A stretch of DNA of 64,000 nt, taken from the NCBI GenBank assembly GCA_029204225.1, contig CM055097.1, positions 47,800,617-47,864,616 of the forward strand, in the 5' to 3' direction. The notes beneath the pieces were generated by a model that was given only the letters and a program-made list of their open reading frames with translations, had not been told where the DNA came from and searched no databases. The translations under genes were made by a program, and so were the position numbers. Source of the stretch: Diphasiastrum complanatum (taxonomy: Eukaryota > Streptophyta > Lycopodiopsida > Lycopodiales > Lycopodiaceae). Positions 10,412 through 22,783 of this stretch are shown piece by piece; positions within the stretch are counted from its first letter, which is position 1, and every line of letters starts with the position of its first letter.

Positions 10412-13155
10412 CATGTCTCATATTGGTAGCTCTTCATTCATTCGGTGAAGCTAGAGTCATCGACAAGTTCGTTCTAACTTCTACATCTGGAAGTTAAAAC
10501 TTAGAATGATGTTCATAGATAGAGATCTTTGGGACGTAGTAGAAGGTGTAGACCTGAAATCAGAAGATGGTGATCAAGCAAAGGCCTGGAGGATCAAAAG
10601 GCCTTAGCATGTATCACACTCAATCTGGCCGACTCCCACTCCTATGGGCACTTTGTGGTGATGATCTCCACACAACTCGACCTCACTCTTCAAAAGGTGA
10701 TCGGTCATCTTTTTCAAGAAGAAATGCAGAGAAAGACTAGTAGCTTGTCCATCAAAGACAAATCCATGGCTCTATACACCAAGAAGAAAGACTATTCCAA
10801 GGGCAAGGATCAAGTGCAATAGCAACGGCATAAGCCTCACACTCAAGGTGAGCATAGTGGATCGCGCAAGAAGCTTTTCTACAGATATTGCAAAAGATCT
10901 AATCACGACATCAAGGAGTGTCGCATTAGGATCTACAACGAGGCAAAGAAACAACAAAAACAACAGCAGCTAGACTCCTCCAACGCAGCCAAATTGAAGG
11001 AGCAAGACACACACTTGTTAATGGCTTACAACAGCAGCGAAGACTGTGATATCTAGTACCTACACAGCGGTGCTACCCAACACATGACCCCTCACAAGGA
11101 ATGGTTTACGGAGTACATAGCTTACAGCAGAGACCAATTTATCTACCTCAGAGATTCTAGCACCATACGTGTGGAAGGCAAAGGAGCAGTGAAGATCAGC
11201 TTCAACAACGATCTGTCCATTTGTGTTCCTAACATCCTTCATGTTCCTCAGTTGTCAAAGAACCTGTTATCAGTCTCTAAGATAATTGATGAGGGCTATA
11301 TTGTTACTTTCTCATCTGAGCAATGTACAATACTCGAGGAAGATACTACTCTAACTACATGCACTAGAGTGGAAAATCTTTACATACTCTCTAATTCAGT
11401 TGCATTAGCTAGTATCTCTAATGAAAATGTAAACGACAGTGATGTTCTGTGGCATAGTCGATTTGGACACGTGAATACAAGATCACTTTCTTATATGCGT
11501 TGTAATAATTTAGTTGATGGACTGAATTTCCCTTCTTCATTAGATAGGAGATATTTTTTTTATGAGTCATGCATCTATGGGAAGCACTCTAGAAGCAAGT
11601 CTCCAAAATCACATTCCATCAAAACAAAGTATGTATTAGATCTTGTACATAGCGATCTTTGTGGTCCAATGTCGGCTCTGTCATTAGGAGATGCAATCTA
11701 TTTTATCACTTTCATAGATGATTATTCTAGATGGTCTACAGTCATATTCATTAAGCACAAATCTGAAGCCTTCGAATGCTTCAAGAGATTCAAGGCCATG
11801 GCTGAGACACAACATGACTGAACATGGTATTAGAAGACAGTTCACCACTTCCTGTTCACCTCAACAGAACGGGATTGTAGAAAGGAAGAATCGAACTCTT
11901 CTCAACTCAACCAGATCTATGCTACATCAAGCACACCTACCCGCGAAGTTCTGGCAGAAGCTACTGCCACAACTTGTTATGTGTAGAACAAATCCAGCAC
12001 CAAAGCCATCAACAACAAGACTCCTCATGAAGTTTGGCATGGGAACAAGCCTAGTGTCAGCCATTTAAAAATTTCTGGTTGTATATGTTTTGTTCACATT
12101 CCTAAATAGCTTAGGAAGAAGCTGGATCATAGGACAAATAAATGTATTTTCATTGGCTATCCTGATGAACATAAAGCTTATAAAGTTTATGATCCATCCA
12201 CCAATGTAGTATTTGTCTCTAGGGATGTAATATCTCAAGAACATACATACTATGATTTCAAACAACCATCGATAAACGATGCTATGTCATTTCATCCTAT
12301 TTTATGTAGCATGGATTCTTCCAACATTGATGTTTTTTCTATAGAACCTGCAGCTACAACTATAGAAGCCGAGTAGCCGACAATACTTGTCATCAGACCA
12401 GACCAAGCTAGCTCGAGCAGATCTGGAGAAATTCAAGAAGAAGCATCATCGCATTCTGGTCAACCAAACATCCGCAGATCCTTACGAACTCGGACAGTTC
12501 CTGAGAGGTATGCACCTCAATCATTCTAGACTTCATTAGAAGAACCAGAGAGCCTAGCCAAAGCAATTAGCTCCAAGTTTGCTGTGAAGTGGCAAGAAGC
12601 TATAGAAAACGAATATAACTCACTTTTGACGAATCAAACCTGGACATTGGTTGACTTCCCGACTCACAAGAGAGTTATCAACAACAAGTGGATCTTCAAG
12701 AAGAAAATCAACTCCGATGGTTCCATTGCAAAATGGAAAGCACGGTTGGTGGCTAAAGAATTCATTCAAGTCCAAGGAGTGGATTATCAAAAAATTTCAG
12801 TCCTGTCATCAAAATGCAGTCATTTTGAACTCTGATTGCATTAGCAGCTACGGAAGACCTCGAAATGTACCAAATGGATGTCAAGACAACATTTCTCAAC
12901 GACAATGTTGAAGAGGAGGTGTACATCTTCCAACCGGAAGGATTCGAAGTCAAAGGCCAAGAGCACAAAGCAATCTATGGTTTGAAACAGGCCGTAAGAG
13001 CATGGTTCAATAGAACAACTCTTATCTCATTCAATTGGAATTTGAAAACAATTCAGCTGACTGTAAGTTTCAAACCATATAGGCACCAATTCAGTTCACA
13101 TAGCTCTTTACGTAGATGATGCATTTATTATGTCTAACGACACTTCTCTACTACG
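10412..13155 (+). pseudogene. Copia C: gag to RT, no LTRs
   Basis: Gag starts near 10412 and shows SNFYIWKLKLRMMFIDRDLW; a CCHC-like region (FYRYCKRSNHDIKECR) is at about 10875-10925. The protease loop at 11060 reads HSGATQHMT: the catalytic D of DSG is replaced by H. A 245-codon frame at 11084-11821 carries protease end and integrase zinc region (WHSRFGHVNTRSLSYMRC) and DLVHSDLCGPM. Then part of the integrase core is deleted and the frame resumes at CSPQQNGIVERKNRTL (11850). RT fragments are NNKWIFKKKINSDG (12690), YQMDVKTTFLND (12865) and YVDDAFIM (13110), in three frames. The copy is cut at 13155 by a gypsy LTR piece. No terminal repeats of its own are visible. Confidence 0.85.
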
Positions 13156-13620
13156 TATTCCCAACAAAGTGTAAATAAATAAAATCGTCCAATAAAATGT
13201 GTTGCGAGGGCATGGCATCCTGCGTGCGTAAGCCCATGGCCCAATGAGCACGCAAGCTAAGTTGTAAATAAAATAGTAGACTTGGGCCCTTTGTAATTAA
13301 AATAAGACTTGAGGCCCAAAGTCAATTTTAAACTTAGAGTTTACTTTTTAGAGTTGGGTCCAATTTTGGACTCACATGAATCTTGTGATTTCCAATGTAC
13401 TTTTTGTGGACCCTTGGATCAAGTTGGGTCCAAGATGAATGGATAGGATCAATGTGAATATTAGCCAATAGGATTGAGGGGCAAGGTCCTTTCCCATTTT
13501 ATAAAAAGGCACCATTTGTACACTATTTTCATGCTTAATAAAGAGGAGGAGACTCTATCATTTTGAGAGCTCAAGCATCCTCATTGCTAATCACTCTTGA
13601 TAGGTCTAGGCCCTCATTAT
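13156..13620 (+). repeat. Gypsy-type LTR fragment (first copy of the 48-kb LTR)
   Basis: From TATTCCCAACAAAGTG onward this matches the LTR at 48063-48480 nearly base for base, including GTTGCGAGGGCATGGCATC and TTGGGTCCAAGATGAATGG. It lacks the first nine bases of that LTR because it joins copia C here. Similarity fades by about 13620. Confidence 0.8.
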
Positions 13621-13769
13621 ATTATTAATTACATTACCGGCCAAGTCCGAAATGATGTGGCGTAACCAACAATCCTATACACTTGAGTACCAGCTATCCA
13701 TGTCAGGAATTATTTCGAATCCCACACACTGGGGCATGGACATAACAATTGACAATCGAGATTGGTTTC

Positions 13770-16605
13770 ATTAGTTAATTATGATTGGAGGTTACAAGAT
13801 TGCACAGGCTAATGGAGAAAATGTCAAATCAAAGGCATTGGAGTCATTCCCACCAAGCTAGCCAATGGTAAGATGTGGACAAATCAAAATGTGCTTTATG
13901 TGTCTAATATGAAGAAGAATCTATTAATAGTTGGAGTTATGACCTATCAATACTTGAAGGTGACATTTATCAAGACCAAGTGCTTGGTAAAAGACATGGA
14001 TCTAATTTCAAGATCATTGATGATGGATGTAGAGAGGCCAAAGGTGGTTTATACAAGCTTAGTACCTTATTGAAGAAAGGTGCTAGTTTAGTAGTTGCAC
14101 ATATCACTCCTATTGATTTATGGCACAAATGTTTGAGACATCTTAATTTCAACAATATGAAATTGTTGAAGAAGCTTAATATGGTACGTGATTGACCTTC
14201 TCTTGATGATCAGGAACATCATTTATGCGAAGGATGTTTTTTTGGCAAGCAACATAGGAAAAAATTCAAGGAGTGTGGTGCTCAAAGAGCAAAGGGTAAG
14301 CTAGATCTCATCCATTCTAACTTGTGTGGTTCCATGAAAATGATGTCTAATGGAGGATCAATTTATTTCATGACATTCATTGATGATCAGACTAGAATGA
14401 CCTAGATTTGCTTTCTACAAAAGAATTAAGAAGGTGCTTTTTATAAGATTAAAATCTTTCAAAGCATTGGTGGAGACTCAAACATGAAGAAAAGTGAAGA
14501 TCTTATGATTCGATAGTAGTGGTGAGTATGTTTTAGATGAGTTTAATGCTTTTTGTGATGAACATGGAATTGTAGGGTAGTTCACCTAGTCCTATACACC
14601 ACAACACAATGGTGTAGTGAAAAGGAAGAACATAACGATTGTCGAGAGTGCACACTCTATGCTGAAGTTCATGAAACTGCCAGATTCGTTTTGGGGAGAG
14701 GCATGCAACACCACAAATTTTCTTCAAAATTGAAGTCCTTTAGTTGCAATTCCCAAGGTAACACCATATGAAGCTTTCACATGTGTCAAACCTAAGATAC
14801 TTGCATTGAAAGTGTTTGGATGCAAGCCTTCATCCATGTACCTGATGAAACAAGGAAGAAGTTGGATGATAAATCCTTAAGAAACTATCTTCAATGGGTA
14901 TGATGATAGAATCAAAGGCTACATGTGTTATGATCTAAAATCCAACAAGATTATCGTATCATGTGATGTCATTTTTTATGAATTGCATGGCTATGTTTAT
15001 GATGATGAGATTTGCCAAATGTTTGAGAAGCAAACGCAAGATCTCCTACTGAATTTTGGAGGCTTAGATGATGAAGCTAGTGAGGTTGGAGAGACTGAAA
15101 AACATGATGATCCATTTAATCAAGAGACTAGGATGGATGATATACCAAATCATGCTGAATATCCATGATTGAATAAGCAATCTATAGGTGAAAAGAGGAA
15201 AGATAATAATGTTCCTTTGGACACGTACTCACCAAAGAGCATATCACCTCAATATAAAGAACCAGAATGGTATGATAAGCTAGTACAAGAGGGTGCCAAG
15301 GAAGTGCCGTCCACAAGCCAAGCAGGAGATATTAGAAGATTAATAAGGAAGCAAAGACCTTCAGGAAGGTTCCAAGTAACTCTTATAACAAAAAATTAAG
15401 AATTTCTATAAATTTGCTACATTCAAAGAAGCGAGGGAGAGCAAAGTTAGTCAAAAAGCGATGGAATATGAGATGGAGTCCATTGAGAAGCACAACACCT
15501 GGGAACTTGTGGATCTTCCTACAAATTAGAGACCTATCGGAAGTAAGTGGGCGTATATAATCAAATAGCATGTAGATGGATCTATTGCCAAATACAAGAC
15601 AAGACTAGTTGTTAAAGGCTATGCTCAAAGCAAGGGGATAGATTCTGAGGAGTCATTTGCACCAGTTGTGAAGTGGACTACTTTGAAACTCTTGTTTGTC
15701 TTAGCAGCTAAGTTTGGATGGAAACTTCATGAGATGGATATTAAATCTGCATTTCTTAATGGTACTCTAGATGAAGAAATATATATGGCACAGACTGATG
15801 GCTTTGTAATCCAGGGAGAGAAAGCCAATGCATATAAATTATGTAAACCTTTGTGTGGCTTGAAGTAGGCTCCACATGCTTGGTATGGATGCATTGATAA
15901 ATATTTCATACGCCAGAGTATTTTTTCTTCATCATATTGCAATGTATACACATTTGTTTGGGATGGCTCTAAACTTTAGATTGTATTTTATGTGGATGAT
16001 CTGATCATTGCTAGTAGTGACAATAACTTGGTGAAGGAAGTCAAATCAAATCTTTGTAGGAAGTTGGTATGATCTAGACATGATGCATTACTCCTTAAGT
16101 GTGGAAGTCTGGCAAAGTGATCAGGGAATTTTGCTAACCCATACAAAATATATTGTTGAATTACTCAAGATATTTTTCATGGAGGATAGTAAGGTATCAT
16201 CTACTCCCATTGAAGTTGGTGCAAAACTATCAAAGTATGATGATAGTGAATCCTTTGATCCTATTGAATATCATTCTTTAGTGGGAAGTCTTATCTATCT
16301 CACAACCACTAGACCATATATTTGTTATGTTGTGGGTCTATTAAGTCAATTTATACATGCACTGAGGTAGTCACATTGAAAAGCCACTACGCATATTCTT
16401 AGGTACATAAAAGATATAACAAAGTTTGACTTATTTTATTTCCATGATATTAATTATGTGAAACTTGAGGGCTATATCAATGCAGGTTGGGGCGGAAACA
16501 TGGGTGACAGACATTCTATTATAGTTGATGTTCTTACAAGATTATTAAGTAAGGGCAAGTTTGAAATGTTTAGAAATAGGCTTTTTGTTTGTAACATCAA
16601 AAGTA
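13770..16605 (+). pseudogene. Copia D: protease end to RNase H, heavily decayed
   Basis: Fragments follow copia order without gag: VLYVSNMKKNLLIVGVM (13890), LWHKCLRHLNFNNMKLLKKL (14118), CEGCFFGKQHRKKFKE (14230), LDLIHSNLCGSMKMMS (14300), FMTFIDDQTRM, FGCK (14820), RT pieces with ALLNGTLDEE-like ALFLNGTLDE order (FLNGTLDEEIYMAQTDGF at 15750), LCGLK, YVDDLIIAS (15990), and the RT/RNase H link STPIEVGAKLSKYDDSESF. RNase H is reduced: GYINAGWGGNMGDRHS jumps directly to VDVLTRLLSKGKFEMFRNRL, so its middle is deleted. Stops and shifts are frequent throughout. It is dead and older than B or E by appearance. Confidence 0.85.
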
Positions 16606-17167
16606 TGTAGAACACCTCAACAAAAAAGTCTTGGTTCTACTAATCGACAAAGGTTGAGAAATCAAATTCGAAAAAATTGACATTTATTCATTTGAAGTAT
16701 TTATTCTTGTTCGACAGATGAACGAATTCGAAAGATAAACTGTCGAACCTTGGAATGAAACGTCATTGTATATCAACCGTTTAATGGTTAAATAGACTGT
16801 TTACAGGATGAAGAAGGCCATGAGACCTATCCTATGACAATATAAATATATTTACACTTACTCATTGTAAGAAGGCGAAGGTAGACAATCTAAATCAGAT
16901 TAGAAGAGAAAAAGATCGATTGATCAAGGTTATCAATAGATTAATTTCCACTTCATTGGTGTTTCATACTTATCTGTTCTAATTATTTGAAATTATCTAT
17001 CACACTAATGCACATGATTAAATCCGCACACTTTATTCAATCATTATAGAACCTGCTTTATTAGTATATAAACCAGATTCAGACATGATTGAAGACGTTG
17101 ATATTCGTTTGATTTATTCGAACTTTTATCGCGTTCTCTGAAGGAAATTCCCAGTGTTTTTCCTACA
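16606..17167 (+). repeat. LTR F, 562 bp
   Basis: It begins TGTAGAACACC and ends TTTCCTACA, giving inverted ends TGTAG/CTACA, and is followed one base later by a primer-binding site. It directly abuts the end of copia D with no purine tract between them, so it is either a separate insertion or a rearranged join. Confidence 0.6.
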
Positions 17168-17168
17168 G

Positions 17169-17180
17169 TGGTATCAGAGC
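17169..17180 (+). promoter_or_regulatory. Primer-binding site after LTR F
   Basis: TGGTATCAGAGC, the initiator tRNA-Met site, one base after the CA end of LTR F. The sequence beyond it (to about 17630) has no clear gag frame and looks like leader or decayed coding sequence. Confidence 0.8.
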
Positions 17181-17725
17181 GCCCTTTAACAACCGTATCT
17201 GAGCAACCATCCAGGTTACTCGACGAGAGTGTGTTCGAGTGTTAAATCTCAACAACATCATTGCGGTGTCAAAGAGCTTATTGATAGAAATTCAGAAAAT
17301 TTGAAGATGTCTTCAATCAACAACATTCAGATAGTGTTCATATTGTAGCCACGACACCCATACTTGGATTGGCCCTTGAGCCTAAAATAGAAGGTGACAT
17401 CGACAAAATCTATCATAGCCATGCATGTGAATCACCATAAGGTAGATCCACTTCAAAAGAAAGATTTTAGTGCCACATGGTCTTGAGATGAGTGTAAAAC
17501 TTGGGAGTCCTATAACGAAGGTCACAAAATATACAGAGTTACCAATTGCAAGCAAACAAAACATGACAGGCAGAGCTGGTAGAGTTGATCAAACAACTAG
17601 AATATGGAAAACACCGATCGAGCTCGTGGAGTAATTAATTTAACAACTCCTAGATGATGTGCTGTAGTCGATACCTTTCACACATCATAAATTACTTGGA
17701 CTCAAGTCCAATCCATCACAAAAGG

Positions 17726-17827
17726 TTCACACAACAACGCTATCACTTCCAGTGGAGACAAGGAATCCGCAATTCATTCACATAACAATGCTATCACTTC
17801 CAATGTAGACAATGAATCCGTAATTAG
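17726..17827. repeat. Two tandem 51-bp units
   Basis: Two adjoining units start at 17726 and 17777 with TTCACA and share ATCACTTCCA and GAATCCG; a third start (TTCAC) is seen at 17828 but the unit does not continue. The rest of 17181-18535 is without a recognised gene; the part next to 18535 would hold the promoter and 5' untranslated region of the CBP60 gene. Confidence 0.7.
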
Positions 17828-18535
17828 TTCACAAGAGACAGAGATCCGGGGCTCACCCCATGTCTTGGCACATCAAATGTTCCTCTTGTGGCGAGAGCCT
17901 TCAATTTCAATGGGCCAAAAACCCAAGCACACTCTTTTCTTAGGCTCTCCACCCAAACACCCAAATATCGAAGAGACATAGATCAAATCGTATGACTCAG
18001 TCTGAAACGGAATATTTCGTTTGCGTTTCCTTTTGTTCTTTCTTTTGCTTGTCGATCAAATGACGTAGCGTCGTCGTCGATGGATTCTTCCTAGATTTGC
18101 AATGGTGGATCGTATGATCTTCTTTGCTTTGCCAACCTCCCGTCTCATAATCATCCGCAAATGGAAATCGACGGGAAGCAACGCAAAGTGTCGTTTCTTC
18201 TATCGCCTTGCTCTGCATCCAGCTTCTAGAAGTATCAGTGATAGCTTCGTCATTAAAGTCTTTGATTGCCTTGACTTTTGTTTGATCCAATCAAGCTTTT
18301 TCTTCATCTTCGCCATTGATCTTTGCTGCTTTGTATCATCGAGGTTACATCAAGTTAATGTCACAAAATGCATCAAGAAAAACATCATTGATCGCTTATA
18401 TCAACTAGAATCTCAAACTCTGCTTAGAAATAATTATCAGCACTGTGCAACTTCATTGTTCGTTATTCTTAATCCATTAGCAAGGCGACTATGAATCCAC
18501 ATATCTTATGACATTTTGCAAAAGTAAAACTGGAT

Positions 18536-21500
18536 ATGGGGCGGGAAAAAAGGCCTCTGGAGAAGAAGGCCTCCGAGGGTGATTCACCAGAGCATAAACG
18601 GCACCGGGCCGAGGGACTTGCCAGGTTGCTGGGTTTCCTCATTCCTTTTCTATGAATTGTAGTGTTTAATAGGAGCCATTGTGTTCTGATGTTTTGAGGG
18701 TCGTTAATGTGAATCCTTTGGCAGCGATGTTGTGGAGGCCGTGAAGATGGAGAGTCCTCAAAAGATTTTCTCAACATTGGAGCCTCTTCTTCGCAGAGTG
18801 GTAAGCCAGAGTTTGCATAGACATTTGTGCCGCTTGGGATATGGTTTTTGAGATGAACTTGGCCTTCTAAGAAATTATGTCACGAAGTTTTTTTATAATT
18901 ATCGTATCTGACATAAGCTCGTTTTTGTTCTTCATTTCTCTTTATCGCGTATGTTTGAGAAAGTTCTTATGACCTTAGGGCAGTTTTGGCTAGTTCTTCT
19001 TGACACATTCGCTAGAAGCCATGTTGTTGCAATTTATGGAGATGAGAGCCCATCCGAGATGACATACCGAAACTGATTGCTTTCTTTCCACAAAGCATCT
19101 CATAAGGAGTTTTTCCATTGATGGCAATCTACCCAACGGGGTTGGCTCAATTGGTTGGCTTGGCATCCAAAGTTTCTTTGGTCCCAGGTTCGAGCCTCCA
19201 CTTGGAAACCAAGAAGCATTGATGGCAATCTACTCATTAAATAATTTGCACAAGGTAGACCTTCACCCCAAATACATGCATCTAGCCTATGGAACATGGA
19301 CCAAACATGCGTATCCAAATACTTTTAAGGTTTTCACATTGTGTTCTTTCCATAAAGCATCTCATGAGGAGTTTTGCCATTGATGGCAATCTACTCATCA
19401 AATAAATTGCACAAGGTAGACCTTCACCCCAAAATGACCTTGGTATACATGCATCCGGCCTAAGAGCTTTAGAACCATTCACATAGACTTCTATTTCTCC
19501 TCTCTGCCATCTCATTCTGTTATGGTGTGTATGGACATGATTCATGAAAGCTCTCTCTTAATTTCTTCTAGATCACATAGGTCTTTGAGGTGTATTCAGC
19601 TCCGTTGACCTCAATATTGTTATTTTGTGATCATGATGTCTTTTGAGTCCCAACAAAAGTCTTAAACTTTACGAAGCTCTGAAATACTTTTGATTTGGAG
19701 GAAAGCAAGTATATTCAACAACATCAGGAAGAACCATCTATGAAGGTTACAAACATATTAAAGCCTCCCAAACTTCTTGTGTGCTTTTGCCATGGCACAT
19801 GATTCACATCTTTTATCTTCTTTTGCCAAGGAACTTGTGAGGTCGAGTGCAAGCTCCTCCTTGATCATAGCATTCATTGGCTTTGGATTGATGTGTCCAA
19901 GTCTCTTGTGCCACAACTTGATTGTGGGCAACTTTGGCAACCATCACCACATTGTTAGGCTCAACACATGAATCAAGTATGAACAACCTTTAAAACCTCA
20001 AACCTCTTGCTATAACTTTATCATTCCTCGTGATGAAGCAAATTTTAGATTCAAAGTCAATAACGTATCCGTTATTCAAAAGTTGGCCAACACTAGGACT
20101 TTTCTAGTGATGCCAAGAATGTACAAAACATCATCCAACTTGGTCTTATTGGAGGATCCCAAGTATATAGGAATGGAACGTATGCCTTCAATATTGCAAA
20201 CATCATTATTTGCTTCAAAGACGGACTTAATAGGTGCTGCGTAGAGCAGAAAGTGAGTGAAAAATTCGTTTCCGACTGTGGGAGCTGACCCACTATTTAT
20301 CCACCATGGAGCTTCTTACTTCACACTTGTTGATGAAAAGCTTGACATCATGAGTGAAACCTCATGATCCTCTTGTTTTTCTCCCTGCTTACATTTGCTT
20401 GACCTTTTTGAGCATTCTTCTTCTTGTAACATTTTGAGGCATAATGCCTCATCTTGCTACGATAATAGCACTTCACTTTGGACTTGTTTATCTTGAACTT
20501 TGCTTGGCTTGATGAAGATATCGATAGAGATGATGGATGATTTCCTAGTCCTTCTTGACAGGTTCTCCCTTCCACTTGAATTTGCCTTTACCTTTAAAAA
20601 GTAAGGCCTCATCGTCACCCTCATTGATGGAGAGTTTTTGATAACCTAAATCTTACTTGAAGCTTCCTGCTCTCTTCGGCCATCGACACACTTTGGAGTT
20701 GATCTGAAGATGGTAATGCTGCCATTATGGCATAAGATTGAACAAGATTAGAAAACTCTGCTCCTACTCCATTCAACACCACTTTCACTAATTCATTATC
20801 CTTAAAAGGATTTCCTATATAAGCAAGCTCTTATTTCAAGTCCTTAACTGTCAAAACATATTGAGGACCACTTTCATTCTTCCCTTGGAAACATGGAAGC
20901 ATTACTTAATTCTTTAATATTAGTAGCCTAAAGGTGTTCTCAGACTCATAATTGGTTTGTAGAGTCTCCCAAGCCTCTCTGATTGACATAGATGTACCGA
21001 CTTCCTTGAGCAATTTATTTGTGACATTCATCTTATAGCAAGCAAGGCTATTTTGCACCTTTTCTTGTATTTTTATGCTTATTGTGGATGGATTGGCTCA
21101 TCCTCCAACCCAAGCATGATATCCATAAGATATTGGAGCACAAGAATGGACTTCATTCTTAGCTTCCAAGTGGCATGATTGGTTGATGCACTAGATTCCA
21201 TCAAATAGGTTTTCATGGAAGCCATACATTAAAGATGAAAGTTAACAAAGTATAAGAAATAGTGACAACATTTCATCACAAGGCCTTGCTTCTAACCCCA
21301 TCTTTAGGGCTAAGACTATATATATGTATCTCATGTACTCGTCACTATAGCAATCAAGAGCTTGAGTTTGCCTCCTCTCCAAGACATTGTTTTTGTTGTG
21401 GTGCTTTTCCTATGCTTTGTAGCTTTGATCTATGCTTACGTGGTGTTGTTAGGAAGCTATTGTCTGAAGTGGTGGCTGCATGCTCAAGCTCAAGTTTGGA

Positions 21501-22698
21501 GTCATATCTATGTGCTCTTTTGAAGTACTTGCCAAAACTAGCTAGTTTAATAATTTTATGTTGATGTAGAATTATAGAATCGCTAGCTCAAGTTTTTTTT
21601 GAGTCCTTTTTCACTTATTTTATCAATCCCGATCATCAATCCTTGTCAAAAGTGGAGGTTGTTGGAGTAGGGCAACTTGATTTAAATCTCAAAAATGTGT
21701 AAGTAGGAGTTCCCCTAATTTGAGTCTCAAAAAGGTATACATAGGAGTTGTTTTCACTCTTAGAATATCCCAGCAAGCCAAGCAAGATCATTCTTCAAGT
21801 TAGTAAGATCCAATTCGGGTTGTGACTAGATCTTCACATGTTTTTGTATGGTGCCTGTGTGATAGAAAGAAAATAAAGGGATTCCCTATTCTTTCCATTT
21901 GTTGGGAATGCATGAATTCCACACAAGCCAGCGATTTGTAACAAGTTTTTCTCATGAGTTGTTGTCCACTAGTCAAAATTTTTTTTTTTGCAAGCTGGTC
22001 GCACTCAAATACCTTATTCTTTGCTCAAAACTCTGTAGTTAGAAAGCCAAGGCCTGTATGCTGATTATAGCTGGGCTTACTCAGAGATCTTGTCTGACAA
22101 TCTCGATTTTTTCTGAATGCTACATTTTTTTGGCCAAAATGTTTCTTAGACAAAATAAAAGAATTTGACTCATGATTTCATTCGTTACTAACATAGATGG
22201 CTTTGGATTTAAGTACAACCAGGTTATTTTTTGTTGTTTAGTGCTCTTATAACCTACTAATCCATAATACTAAACCTGTAGATTTCATTGATTAAGAAAT
22301 AATCGTCTGTGTGATGATCAGCTGATAGTAAAAGTCCATGGTTGACTTAATGCGGGGTAATTATCATCAGATGATAGTAAAAATCCATGGTTGACTCAAT
22401 GGGGAGTAATTTCCATAACTTATACAAAAACGCAAAACTTAAGAACACAAGTGAAAACTGATTGGCACCAGATCGAGATCTTGAATGCTGGCTGGAAGAT
22501 AGGTTGAGCAGAGGATAGAATAACTGAGAGGGTGGCAATAGTGATTGGGAGGGAAGAGCATAGTGATCTGGGTGGGGAAAGGTTATAGATGACAAGCTCA
22601 GGGTGGCTGGTGAGTGGCAGTGGAAGTGTTAAATGGGCAGGAAGATGGCTGGAGGGTGGGGAAGGATGGGGTGGGAGGATGTAGGGAAGATGATCATC

Positions 22699-22783
<85 letters not shown>

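Larger units (their letters stand above)
19085..21240 (-). pseudogene. Antisense copia remnant in CBP60 intron 2 (gag to integrase)
   Basis: Read on the minus strand from 21240: gag N-terminus ([20 protein letters not shown]), later gag pieces, a decayed zinc knuckle ([20 protein letters not shown] at 20480; the second cysteine is replaced by R), protease-end phrases ([20 protein letters not shown], 20210), the integrase zinc region ([33 protein letters not shown], 19940-19760) and an integrase C-terminal piece ([20 protein letters not shown], 19430). RT and RNase H are missing and no LTR is seen at either end. Frames are full of stops. Confidence 0.85.

Noticed and set aside
17997..18494. 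Overlapping frames on both strands upstream of the CBP60 ATG
   Set aside because: Neither resembles a known protein; the position fits promoter and 5' untranslated sequence.
19133..19216. Intact tRNA gene
   Set aside because: A and B boxes are present but the segment does not fold as a tRNA with paired acceptor ends and has a target duplication, so it is a SINE.
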